From: Mesoterricola silvestris
GTDB taxonomy: Bacteria > Acidobacteriota > Holophagae > Holophagales > Holophagaceae
Direction of reading: 5' to 3'
Assembly: GCF_030295405.1 (NCBI RefSeq)
Contig: NZ_AP027080.1
Coordinates: 2,418,001 to 2,482,000, forward strand
DNA: 64,000 nucleotides
The translations under genes were made by a program, and so were the position numbers. Below are positions 1 to 7,473 of this stretch, piece by piece (the stretch's first letter is position 1; each line of letters opens with the position of its first letter). Under the pieces are notes generated by a model. The model was not told the DNA's origin and did not search any database. It worked only from the letters and a program-made list of their open reading frames with translations.

Positions 1-536
1 TCCTCCTCACGGCGGTCCTGCTCTTCACGGCCAACAACCTCAGCGCCAGGAACCAGGAGGCCCGCGGGCTGGACGAGATGGGCCCCTGGGACGCCCTGGC
101 CGTGGGCACCATCCAGGGCCTGGGGGGCGGCTTCGGGCTCTCCCGCAGCGGATCGACCATCGCCATGGGCGTGTTCAAGGGCCTCAAGCTGCCCTCCGCC
201 ACCCGCTTCAGCTTCCTGCTGGGCATGCCCACCATCCTGGGCGCCGCCGTGCTGGAAGGCTCCCACATCCTCAAGCCCCTGCTGCGCCACCAGCCCCTTC
301 CCGCGGAACTGGCCTTCCCCGCCGGCTCCATCAGCCCCGCCCTGGCCTGCGTCGTGGGCGTGGCGGTCTCGGCCGTCTCGGGCTACTTCGCCATCGGGCT
401 CCTGGACCGCTTCACCCGCAAGCCCCGGCTCAATCCCTTCGCCTTCTACTGCCTCTGCGCGGGCGTGGCGATGATCATCCTGGGCACGGTGGGGGCCAAG
501 GGGTTCTTCTTCGCCCAGGGCGTATCCCTCCCCTGA
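1..536 (+). CDS. uppP: Undecaprenyl-diphosphatase UppP (BacA), C-terminal part
   Basis: This is the 3' end of an integral membrane enzyme that dephosphorylates undecaprenyl diphosphate, recycling the lipid carrier for peptidoglycan. The reading frame is open from base 3, and the start lies outside the window. The family's second active-site motif is present as GFGLSRSGSTIAMG (SRSG core), followed by hydrophobic segments and the C-terminal stretch ending near FFFAQG. About 178 residues of a usual 260-280 are seen. It is a normal chromosomal gene, and the identification is firm from the SRSG motif and membrane pattern. Confidence 0.9.
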   Translation, partial: LLTAVLLFTANNLSARNQEARGLDEMGPWDALAVGTIQGLGGGFGLSRSGSTIAMGVFKGLKLPSATRFSFLLGMPTILGAAVLEGSHILKPLLRHQPLPAELAFPAGSISPALACVVGVAVSAVSGYFAIGLLDRFTRKPRLNPFAFYCLCAGVAMIILGTVGAKGFFFAQGVSLP

Positions 537-543
537 AAAATTA

Positions 544-603
544 GTCAAGTCCACTTGACAACCCGTCCCGGGGGCCCCATCGTGATGTCAAGTTGATTTG
601 ACA
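544..603. promoter_or_regulatory. Two palindromic operator candidates before the XRE gene
   Basis: Two dyads lie between uppP and the XRE regulator. The first is GTCAAGTCCACTTGAC at 544-559, with perfect 7-bp arms. The second, at 586-603, has TGTCAA/TTGACA arms and shares the left half GTCAAGT. The second ends 15 bp before the ATG and contains a TTGACA box. Autoregulation by the XRE protein encoded just downstream is the simplest reading. This is inference. Confidence 0.55.
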
Positions 604-617
604 CCCCCGGGAGCCCC

Positions 618-830
618 ATGGCACGTTTCGTCGTGCACAACCGAGTCCGCGAATCCAGGCAGAACCACGGCCTGACGCAGCAGGACCTGGCCGACGCCGT
701 GGGCGTCTCCCGGCAGAGCATCAATTCCATCGAACAGGGCAAGTACATTCCGAGCCTGCCCCTGGCCCTGCACCTGGCCCGGGTCTTCGGCCTGTCCACG
801 GACGCCCTGTTCGAACTGAAGGAGCGGTGA
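618..830 (+). CDS. Small XRE-family transcriptional regulator
   Basis: This 70-residue protein consists almost only of a Cro/CI-type helix-turn-helix: residues 10-65 contain the QQDLADAVGVSRQSINSIEQGKY signature region. Stand-alone regulators of this kind commonly pair with a small membrane protein, and here the next gene overlaps or abuts the stop codon. It should bind DNA in the cytoplasm, probably the two dyads immediately upstream (544-603). The ligand and signal are unknown. The domain call is firm; autoregulation is inferred from position. Confidence 0.88.
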   Translation: MARFVVHNRVRESRQNHGLTQQDLADAVGVSRQSINSIEQGKYIPSLPLALHLARVFGLSTDALFELKER

Positions 831-832
831 AG

Positions 833-1030
833 ATGTTCGACGAGCGCATGATCCTGCACCGGTACAAGGCCACGAGCCACGCCGCCATGGCCGGGGCCCT
901 GGTGGCGGGCTTCCTCAGCCTGCGCGCCCTCTACCGGGGCGAGGGCCTGCGGAAGGACCTCTTCGCCATCCTCTGCGCCATGGCCGTCACCAAGATCGCA
1001 GCCCTCGTGTACTTCCGCCTCAGGGACTAG
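833..1030 (+). CDS. Small membrane protein paired with the XRE regulator
   Basis: This 65-residue protein has two hydrophobic stretches, roughly residues 17-30 and 42-56, separated by a charged loop (YRGEGLRKD). I start it at ATG 833 because AAGGAG lies eight bases upstream; a GTG at 827 overlapping the previous stop would add two residues. It is translationally coupled to the XRE gene, which suggests a regulator and membrane-partner pair. I do not recognise a named family. Confidence 0.7.
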   Translation: MFDERMILHRYKATSHAAMAGALVAGFLSLRALYRGEGLRKDLFAILCAMAVTKIAALVYFRLRD

Positions 1031-1083
1031 GGCCCCTGCTAGAATGGCCCCAACACACCGCGGAAAAGAAAAAAGGAGATGGT

Positions 1084-1848
1084 TTGATCCAGATAACGGA
1101 CATCTATAAATCCTTCCATGTCAAGGATAAGAAGACGCGCTCGAAGATGCGCATCGAAGCGGTGCGGGGCATCTCCCTCACGGTGAAACCAGGGGAGATC
1201 TACGGCCTCCTGGGTCCCAACGGCGCGGGCAAGTCCACCACCCTTCGCATGATCGCGGGCCTCATGGTGCCCGACGCCGGCACCATCGAGGTCTGCGGCA
1301 TCGATTCCACCCGGGAGCCCGAGAGGGCCCGGGCCACCATCGGCTACCTCTCCACGGACCTGAGCGTCTACAACCGCTTCACCCCCCGGGAACTGCTCAA
1401 GCTCTTCGGGGAGTTCCAGGGCGTGGACGCGGCCGTGGCCGAGCGCCGCGGCCTCCACCTCCTGGAGCGCCTCCACATGGCCGAATTCGCCGATGTGAAG
1501 ATGGAGGGCTTCTCCGGGGGCCAGAAGCAGAAGGTGTCCATCGCCCGGGCCCTGCTCCACGATCCCAAGGTGGTGATCTTCGACGAGCCCACCACGGGCC
1601 TGGACGTGCTCACCGCCAAGACCGTGCTGGACCTCCTGGGCATCATGAAGGCCGAGGGACGCTCGGTCATCGTCTCCACCCACGTCATGCCCATGGTGGA
1701 AGCCATCTGCGACCGCGTCGGCATCATCTTCGAGGGCACCCTGCACGGGGACGCCTCCCCCCGGGAGATCCTGGACCGCCGGGGGGTGCGGACCCTGGAC
1801 GAGGTGTTCTTCCAGCTTGTGGCCGAAAAGGAAAGGGGCGTGGCATGA
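1084..1848 (+). CDS. ABC transporter ATP-binding protein, NatA-type
   Basis: This is the ATPase subunit of an ABC-2 type exporter. Walker A (GPNGAGKST), the signature (FSGGQKQKV), Walker B (VVIFDEP) and the switch histidine (STH) are all present, in 254 residues. The start is TTG, preceded at a good distance by GGAGA, so the start is unusual but supported. Its last bases overlap the permease gene start (ATGA). The family exports sodium ions (NatAB) or drugs; the substrate here cannot be read from the sequence. Confidence 0.92.
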   Translation: MIQITDIYKSFHVKDKKTRSKMRIEAVRGISLTVKPGEIYGLLGPNGAGKSTTLRMIAGLMVPDAGTIEVCGIDSTREPERARATIGYLSTDLSVYNRFTPRELLKLFGEFQGVDAAVAERRGLHLLERLHMAEFADVKMEGFSGGQKQKVSIARALLHDPKVVIFDEPTTGLDVLTAKTVLDLLGIMKAEGRSVIVSTHVMPMVEAICDRVGIIFEGTLHGDASPREILDRRGVRTLDEVFFQLVAEKERGVA

Positions 1849-3056
1849 AGGGGGCGCTGCTGATCGTGAAAAAGGAGTTCATGGAGCTGTCCAAGGACCG
1901 CAAGACCATGTTCTTCACCTTCGTCATGCCGCTGGTGCTCTTCCCGCTGCTGTTCGGGATGATCGGCCGCCTCGGCCGCAACGACAAGGCGGAGCGCACC
2001 GGCCGTCCCAGCCGGGTCTGCGTGGTCGACGAATCCGGCGCCGTGGCCGCGGTCCTGGCCGCCAACCCCAAGGAATTCCAAGTGGTGGCCCGGCCCGAGG
2101 GGGACCTGAAGCAGGCCATCCGGGACCAGAAGCTGGAGATGTCCCTGGAGGCCGATCCCCAGGCCGCCGCCAAGCAGCGCAGCCAGGAGACCTGGGTCCT
2201 GAAGGCCGTGTACGACCGCTCCGACGAATCCTCCACCCTCGCCCTGGACCGCCTGAAGAAGGCCATGGCCTCCCGGGACAAGGTGGTGGTGCAGGAGCGC
2301 CTCAAGGCCATGGGGGCCTCCGCCCAGCTGGCGGCGCCCACCCGGGTCGAACCCGACGACGCCGGCGGCATGAACCGCACCCTGGGCAAGGCCCTGGGCT
2401 CCTTCCTGCCCTACATGGTCATGATGATGATGTTCGCCGGGGCCATGCAGCACGGCATCTACGCCACGGCGGGGGAGAAGGAGCGGGGCACCCTGCTCAG
2501 CCTCCTGTCCACCAGCATCCCCCGCAGCCAGATCATCATCGGCAAGCTGCTGTACGTGTTCTCCATCGGCATCATCGTGGCCATGATCAACCTCCTCAGC
2601 ATGGCCTTCGCCGTGACCCGGCTGGCCGCCTCCGAGGCCGCGTCCGCGGGGCATGCGGGGCAGGGGATGCCGGGCCTGGGCGCCCTGGCGACCCCGGGCA
2701 CCCTGGGCCTGACCTTCCTCCTGATGGTCCCCCTGGGGCTCTTCTTTGCCAACTTCATCATCCTGGCCGGCATCCAGGCCAAGAACACCGTGGAAGCGGG
2801 CACGGCCATCATGCCGGGCATGGTGGTGGTGATCTTCCTGGGCGTCTTCTCCATGGCCCCGGGCATCGAAAAGATGGTTTTCCTTCCGTACGTCCCGGTG
2901 GTGAACGTGAGCCTGGCCATCCGCAAGCTGTTCAGCCAGCAGGCCAACTACTGGGAATACACGGTTGCGCTGCTCATGACCATCGGGCTGGCCTGCCTCA
3001 TGACCTGGCTCTCCACGCGGCTGCTGAAGCGCGAATCGGCTATCTTCAAGGTTTAG
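1845..3056 (+). CDS. ABC-2 type permease, NatB-like
   Basis: This 403-residue membrane permease overlaps the ATPase gene by ATGA. One N-terminal membrane segment (about residues 24-43) is followed by a large extracytoplasmic domain of about 150 residues, then five or so membrane segments from residue 187 to the end. This is the NatB/ABC2_membrane_3 layout. The motif GEKERGTLLSLLSTSI just after the second segment is typical of the family. It should form an exporter with the preceding ATPase; substrate unknown. Confidence 0.88.
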   Translation: MKGALLIVKKEFMELSKDRKTMFFTFVMPLVLFPLLFGMIGRLGRNDKAERTGRPSRVCVVDESGAVAAVLAANPKEFQVVARPEGDLKQAIRDQKLEMSLEADPQAAAKQRSQETWVLKAVYDRSDESSTLALDRLKKAMASRDKVVVQERLKAMGASAQLAAPTRVEPDDAGGMNRTLGKALGSFLPYMVMMMMFAGAMQHGIYATAGEKERGTLLSLLSTSIPRSQIIIGKLLYVFSIGIIVAMINLLSMAFAVTRLAASEAASAGHAGQGMPGLGALATPGTLGLTFLLMVPLGLFFANFIILAGIQAKNTVEAGTAIMPGMVVVIFLGVFSMAPGIEKMVFLPYVPVVNVSLAIRKLFSQQANYWEYTVALLMTIGLACLMTWLSTRLLKRESAIFKV

Positions 3057-3096
3057 GGTATAGTTGATTCCAGTCGACCATTCCGAGGTAAAAAGC

Positions 3097-3615
3097 ATGT
3101 CCACAAAGCCCAAGACATCCGAAAGCCAGGCTCCCGCGAAGGACGCATCGCTTGAGATGATGCTCGCCGAGGCGCTGAAACAGTTCAATGCGGGCGCGTT
3201 GAAGGAGGCCGCGGCCGCCTTCGGGGCCCTCCAGGAAGAAGCCGCCAAGCGTGAGGACCTGCGGGTCGGCCGCACCGCCCTGGGCTACGTCAAGGCCATC
3301 CAGTCCCGCCTTGAGAACCAGGAAGCCGTCCTCCCCCAGACCGCCGAACTCTCCGTCCAGGTGGAACTGAACCGCCGGGCGCCGGAAGCGGCCCTGACCC
3401 TGGCCGAGGAGGGCATCAAGGCCCACGCCGGGCACGCCGGCCTCCACTACCTCAAGGCCCTCGCCCTGGCCCAGCTGGACCAGGCCCAGCCCGCCGCCGA
3501 CGCCCTTTCCCAGGCCATCAGCCTGGACCCCGGGCTCATCTACCAGTTCCGGCTGGAAGCGGACTTCGACGGCCTGCGCCACAGCGCCCCCTTCGCCGTC
3601 TTCAACCGCGGCTGA
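3097..3615 (+). CDS. TPR-like repeat protein
   Basis: This 172-residue helical protein has TPR-type repeats in the middle (AALTLAEEGIKAHAGHAGL, then YLKALALAQLDQAQPAADAL, then AISLDPG). I choose ATG 3097 because GAGGT precedes it at a suitable distance. No signal peptide is visible, so it is probably cytoplasmic and a protein-protein scaffold. Eight bases separate it from the YvcK gene, so the two are likely co-transcribed. Specific partners are unknown. Confidence 0.75.
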   Translation: MSTKPKTSESQAPAKDASLEMMLAEALKQFNAGALKEAAAAFGALQEEAAKREDLRVGRTALGYVKAIQSRLENQEAVLPQTAELSVQVELNRRAPEAALTLAEEGIKAHAGHAGLHYLKALALAQLDQAQPAADALSQAISLDPGLIYQFRLEADFDGLRHSAPFAVFNRG

Positions 3616-3622
3616 CGCGCCC

Positions 3623-4612
3623 GTGGACGGCGGGAGGGGCCTCCACGCCGACCAGCCCCTGAAGGTCGTGGCCATCGGGGGCGGCACGGGCCTGGCCGCG
3701 CTCCTCCGCGCCCTGAAGCCCGAGGCGGGCCGCACCCGCGATCCCTGGCGGCTCACGGGGATCGTCACGGTTTCGGATGACGGCGGTTCCAGCGGGCGCC
3801 TGCGGGACGAACTGGGGGGCATCCCCCCGGGGGACCTGCGCAATTGCCTGTCGGCCCTCACCCGCGAGGAATCGGTGCTTTCCGATCTCCTGAACTACCG
3901 GTTCTCCGGGGAGGGGTCCCTGGCGGGGCACTCCCTGGGCAACCTGATGCTCCACGCCATGGCCGACCTCACCGGCGACTGGGTGCGGGCCATCCGGGCC
4001 CTTTCCAACGTCCTGGTGACCGTGGGGCGCCTCTACCCGTCCACGGTGGTGCCGGTGGTGCTCAAGGCCGAGGACATGGAGGGCCGCCGCTACACGGGCG
4101 AGACCAACGTGAATTCCTGCACGCCGCCCCTGGCGCGGTTCTGGGCGGAGCCCCTGGACGCCGAGCCCCTGCCCGAGGCCATCCTGGCCATCCTCCAGGC
4201 CGATCTCATCCTCCTGGCCCCGGGCAGCCTGTACACTTCGACCATCGCCTCCCTCCTGGTCACCGAACTCCGGGAGGCGGTGTTCCGCACGGGGCACCCC
4301 GTCATCTACGTGGCCAACCTCATGACCGAGCCCGGGGAGAGCTCCGGCCTGGACCTGGAGGCCCACCTCGCCGCCATCCAGTCCCACGCCCACCTGGCGG
4401 TGTCCGCCGTCATCGCCAACACCGCGCCCCTGCCCCCCAACCTCATGCGGCGCTACCGGCAGGAGGGGGGCACCCCCCTGGTGGCCGATGGGAAAACCAT
4501 CTGCGGCGTGCCGGTTTTCGCCTATGCGCTTCTGGACCCGGAGGCCGAAATGGTCCGCCATCACCCCATCCTCCTGAACCGGGCCCTGCGGGACGTCATC
4601 GCAAGTTTGTAG
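3623..4612 (+). CDS. yvcK: YvcK/CofD-like gluconeogenesis factor
   Basis: This 329-residue protein has the hallmark N-terminal VVAIGGGTGLAALLRAL, the TVSDDGGSSGRLR loop and GDLRNCL. It also has the C-terminal block PGSLYTSTI, as in the YvcK family, which is related to the CofD transferase. YvcK proteins bind UDP-sugars and are needed for cell-shape control and growth on gluconeogenic carbon; that is family knowledge. The start is GTG 3623, just after the TPR gene. Coenzyme F420 synthesis is unlikely because no cof genes are nearby. Confidence 0.92.
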   Translation: MDGGRGLHADQPLKVVAIGGGTGLAALLRALKPEAGRTRDPWRLTGIVTVSDDGGSSGRLRDELGGIPPGDLRNCLSALTREESVLSDLLNYRFSGEGSLAGHSLGNLMLHAMADLTGDWVRAIRALSNVLVTVGRLYPSTVVPVVLKAEDMEGRRYTGETNVNSCTPPLARFWAEPLDAEPLPEAILAILQADLILLAPGSLYTSTIASLLVTELREAVFRTGHPVIYVANLMTEPGESSGLDLEAHLAAIQSHAHLAVSAVIANTAPLPPNLMRRYRQEGGTPLVADGKTICGVPVFAYALLDPEAEMVRHHPILLNRALRDVIASL

Positions 4613-4657
4613 CCGCTGGCCCGAATACAGATACCATTGGGTTACCGGAGTCGAGGC

Positions 4658-5779
4658 ATGGGCATCAAAGGCGATCTTTCCACGATGGGCCTGGAGGACA
4701 TCCTCCAGTGGCTGTCGGTGGGCAAGAAGACCGGCATCCTCGAGCTCAAGGGCTTCCTCCACACCAAGCGCGTGGCCTTCTCCGACGGCCGCATCACCAG
4801 CGTGTGGTCCTCGGACCCCCGGGAGTACCTGGGCCAGTACCTCCTGGCCTACAACCGCATCACCGAGGAGCAGCTGCGGGAGGCCCTGGCCACCCAGGAG
4901 GACGAGAACCAGCTCCTGGGCCGCATCCTGGTGAACCGCCAGCTGGTCACCGAGGCGGAGATCCGCCGCATCGTCCAGCTGAAGGTGGAGGAGTCCGTCT
5001 ACGACACCTTCCTGTGGGACACCGGCACCTTCGAATTCCACGACGGCCAGCCCCCGCTGCAGAAATCCATGCTGCTCAGCCTGGAGGTCACGGGCATCGT
5101 CCTCGAGGGCGCCCGAAGGACCGACGAATGGAAGCGCATCCGCAAGTCCATCAAGGGCGGGGACGCCGTGGTGGTGGGGGTTTCCGAAGCCATCGCCGAG
5201 ATGCTCCCCCTGGCCCCCGAGGACGCCGATATCCTCACGCGCCTGGATGGCCTGAAGACCATCGACCAGCTGGTCATCGAGATGCGGGTGCCGGAGTTCA
5301 AGGCCAACAAGCTGCTCTTCGACCTCCACGAGAAGGGCATGGTGCGCATCCTCCACCCCGGGGGCAAGCTGGGGGACCAGTCCAGCCTGCAGCTCCAGCG
5401 GGCGCGGCAGCTGGTGGAGCGCCAGAAGCTGCAGGAGGCCCAGGTTGAACTTCGCAACCTGCTCGCCGAACAGCCCAAGCTCCAGGAGGCCTCCCGCATG
5501 CTGCAGGTGGTCGAGCACATGATGGAGGAGAACACCATCGACGAGACCCTGGTGCCCGAACTGGCCGTGAGCATCGAGGAGCTCATGCAGGCCCAGCTGG
5601 GGCCCAACGAGGCCTTCCTGGCCACGCGGGTGAACGCCGTGTGGAGCATCCACGACATCATCTCCATCTCCCCCTTTCCCCACGATGAGTGCCTGGCCAT
5701 CTTCTCCAAGCTGCTCAAGCGTGGGATCCTGAAGGTGCAGAAATCACCTGGGGGCGCCCAGCCCGGATACCGGCGCTAG
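4658..5779 (+). CDS. DUF4388 (PATAN-like) domain protein
   Basis: This 373-residue cytoplasmic protein opens with a DUF4388 domain: GIKGDLSTMGLEDILQWL and KKTGILELKG (residues 2-35), with the 'SDGRITSVWSSDPREYLGQYL' region following. The middle and C-terminal parts are helical. In this domain family, such proteins are tied to signalling and gliding or exopolysaccharide control. I start it at ATG 4658 because GGAG lies eight bases upstream and the domain begins right there; an upstream TTG at 4637 is weaker. Role here unknown. Confidence 0.8.
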   Translation: MGIKGDLSTMGLEDILQWLSVGKKTGILELKGFLHTKRVAFSDGRITSVWSSDPREYLGQYLLAYNRITEEQLREALATQEDENQLLGRILVNRQLVTEAEIRRIVQLKVEESVYDTFLWDTGTFEFHDGQPPLQKSMLLSLEVTGIVLEGARRTDEWKRIRKSIKGGDAVVVGVSEAIAEMLPLAPEDADILTRLDGLKTIDQLVIEMRVPEFKANKLLFDLHEKGMVRILHPGGKLGDQSSLQLQRARQLVERQKLQEAQVELRNLLAEQPKLQEASRMLQVVEHMMEENTIDETLVPELAVSIEELMQAQLGPNEAFLATRVNAVWSIHDIISISPFPHDECLAIFSKLLKRGILKVQKSPGGAQPGYRR

Positions 5780-5808
5780 GTCCCCCGAACCCCGGAGGCC
5801 CTGTGCGA

Positions 5809-6501
5809 ATGCCCACCCCCTGGATCAACGCCATCCTGGCCCTGGCCCTGGCCGCGCCCCTGGGCGCCGCCAAGCCCAAGGCCACCCCGGCCCAGGCCCA
5901 GATCAAGAAACTCACCCAGGAAAGGGACGAGCTCAAGGAGCGCCTCGCGGCCACCGAGAGCCTCCAGGAGGACCTCGCCGCCGCCCAGAAGAGCCGCGAC
6001 CTGGCCCGCCAGGAGACCGAGACCGTGCGCCGCCAGCTGGACCAGATCAAGGGCGCCCTGGCCGAGAACCAGGGCAGCTCGGACACGATCCTGAAGGAGC
6101 TCCAGAAGGCCAAGGACGAGGCCGCCGCGGCCCAGGCCGCCCTCGCCTCCCTCAAGGAGGAGCAGGCCAAGGCCAACGAGCGCAAGGCCGCCGACGCCGA
6201 AAAGGCCGTGGTGCCCATCACCCCCGACATCACCCCCGCCAAGCCCATGAACCTCAACAAGGTGACCCCCTCCCCCCGCAAGGTCAGCGGCGTGGTGGTG
6301 GTCAACGTCCTGGTGAGCGAGAACGGCGAGGTCCTGGACACCCGCCTCCTGCAGGGTCTCCCCGGGGAGGGCGAGTGGGTGCAGAAGGCCCACGAGGCCT
6401 GCCTGGAGGCCGCCAAGCGCATCGTCTTCGACCCCGCCCGCGGCCCCGACGGCACCACCCACGTGCGGGTGTGGCAGGGCGTGGGCTTCAAGCTCGATTG
6501 A
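5809..6501 (+). CDS. Secreted coiled-coil protein with TonB-like C-terminal domain
   Basis: This protein of about 230 residues begins with a signal peptide (hydrophobic run ILALALAAPLGA). A long charged coiled coil follows (about residues 28-140). The final 80 residues contain VVVNVLVSENGEVLDTRLL, the strand-turn-strand pattern of TonB C-terminal domains. GTG 5803, four bases after GGAGG, is an equally good start. No ExbB/ExbD genes are adjacent, so a role in energy transduction is not shown; it may be a periplasmic adaptor. Confidence 0.7.
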   Translation: MPTPWINAILALALAAPLGAAKPKATPAQAQIKKLTQERDELKERLAATESLQEDLAAAQKSRDLARQETETVRRQLDQIKGALAENQGSSDTILKELQKAKDEAAAAQAALASLKEEQAKANERKAADAEKAVVPITPDITPAKPMNLNKVTPSPRKVSGVVVVNVLVSENGEVLDTRLLQGLPGEGEWVQKAHEACLEAAKRIVFDPARGPDGTTHVRVWQGVGFKLD

Positions 6502-6630
6502 GGATTTTCATGCAGCCTGGCGACGAGGTACCCCTCGCCGACCCAGAACTGCGCAGCCAGGATGGCGATCGCTCGCGCGGTGATCTGCCTAATTCCTTAA
6601 CCCGGCTTTCTTTATCCTGCTCTTTCCCCT

Positions 6631-6752
6631 GAATCCCTTTCATCCCCGTTAGAACCGCGCCGGGAGTTGCCGCCTCCCTGAGGCCATGGTGGCGGCCCAT
6701 GCCAGCCCTCCGGGAACGGGGATGGAAAACGATAAATGGGATTAACGGGGAT
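6631..6752. repeat. Intergenic inverted repeat element, copy 1
   Basis: CATCCCCGTT at 6641-6650 is the exact reverse complement of AACGGGGATG at 6715-6724, with a GC-rich centre and a further AACGGGGAT copy near 6744. The vocabulary (ATCCCTTTCATCCCCGTT) matches the second element at 7125-7250. It lies in the 265-base gap between the TonB-like gene and the ferredoxin gene, and I see no gene in that gap. Confidence 0.6.
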
Positions 6753-6766
6753 CCACTGAATATCGA

Positions 6767-7051
6767 TCAGTCCACCTTGCAGGTGACGTCCCCATTGGCC
6801 CAGGCCTGGCAGCCCAGTCGCTGGCCGGGGGCGGCCTTGAGGACCTTCAGGATGCGGGCCTCGCTGGCGCCCACGGGGGACAGGTGGTCGGCGCCCTCCT
6901 CCACGGTGACCAGGCAGGTCCCGCAGCGGGCGTGACCGCCGCAGGTGTGGGTCAGGGGCACCTCGCCCCGGGCCGCGGCGGCCAGGATGGAGAGCTCGCG
7001 CTCCAGATCGACTTCGACCGTTTGCCTGCCTCTTAGGGTGACCTTGAACAT
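6767..7051 (-). CDS. 2Fe-2S ferredoxin
   Basis: This 94-residue protein has the plant-type ferredoxin cluster motif: CGGHARCGTC, with a fourth cysteine at LGCQAW. It should be a cytoplasmic single-electron carrier. I start it at the internal ATG 7051, where the fold begins (MFKVTLRG); an upstream in-frame ATG would add twelve low-complexity residues. It stands alone between two inverted-repeat elements, with no obvious redox partner next to it. The family call is firm and the partner unknown. Confidence 0.88.
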   Translation of the reverse strand: MFKVTLRGRQTVEVDLERELSILAAAARGEVPLTHTCGGHARCGTCLVTVEEGADHLSPVGASEARILKVLKAAPGQRLGCQAWANGDVTCKVD

Positions 7052-7124
7052 GGGGCTCCGGGACGTGGGGGGAGGCGGGGATAACACTGTGCCTGTGCAA
7101 TTCTAGCCGATTTCCCTTCTTGAT

Positions 7125-7250
7125 CCCCTGCATCCTGTTCATCGGATTCATCCCTGTTGGGCAGGGCCAGCGATGGGGCGGGCGGGTCGCAGGGCCCCGA
7201 CCCATGCCTGCCTTGGCCCTGCGGGAACAGGGATGAATCGGATGCAGGGG
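7125..7250. repeat. Intergenic inverted repeat element, copy 2
   Basis: A nested dyad. CATCGGATTCATCCCTGTT (7140-7158) pairs with 7226-7244 at 18 of 19 positions. Outside it, CCCCTGCATC pairs with GATGCAGGGG (7241-7250), and inside it GCAGGGCCA pairs with TGGCCCTGC. It belongs to the same word family as the copy at 6631-6752, and the two bracket the ferredoxin gene. It looks like a dispersed REP-like element. Confidence 0.65.
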
Positions 7251-7289
7251 ATGGAGGGGATGAACGGAGCCTTCCCGGCGAGGGGCGGC

Positions 7290-7380
7290 CCGTACTTCAT
7301 TTACGAAATCTTAATGTTTCCCGATTCAACGTTAACGATCTCTTGACGGCCGTTCGTCCACCCTTTCCTGGGAGGCATCC
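7290..7380 (+). promoter_or_regulatory. kdp leader with AT-rich patch
   Basis: The 90 bases before kdpF contain an AT-rich stretch (ACTTCATTTACGAAATCTTA and on to about 7335), unusual in this GC-rich context. A TTGACG box and the ribosome site GGGAGG (7370-7375) follow. KdpE operators in other bacteria are T-rich and sit just upstream of the kdp promoter, so this is the likely KdpE target. The exact promoter boxes are not certain. Confidence 0.4.
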
Positions 7381-7473
7381 ATGACAGCCATCCAGATCCT
7401 CGCGGCGGCCCTTACTTTGGGGCTCCTCGTCTACCTCTGCATCGCCCTTCTCCTTCCGGAGCGCTTCCAATGA
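7381..7473 (+). CDS. kdpF: KdpF small subunit
   Basis: This is a 30-residue single-pass membrane peptide (MTAIQILAAALTLGLLVYLC, then IALLLPERFQ), the size and pattern of KdpF, which stabilises the Kdp complex. GGGAGG is correctly placed upstream. Its stop overlaps the kdpA start by ATGA. The identification rests on position directly before kdpA and on the LLLPERF ending common to KdpF proteins. Confidence 0.9.
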   Translation: MTAIQILAAALTLGLLVYLCIALLLPERFQ

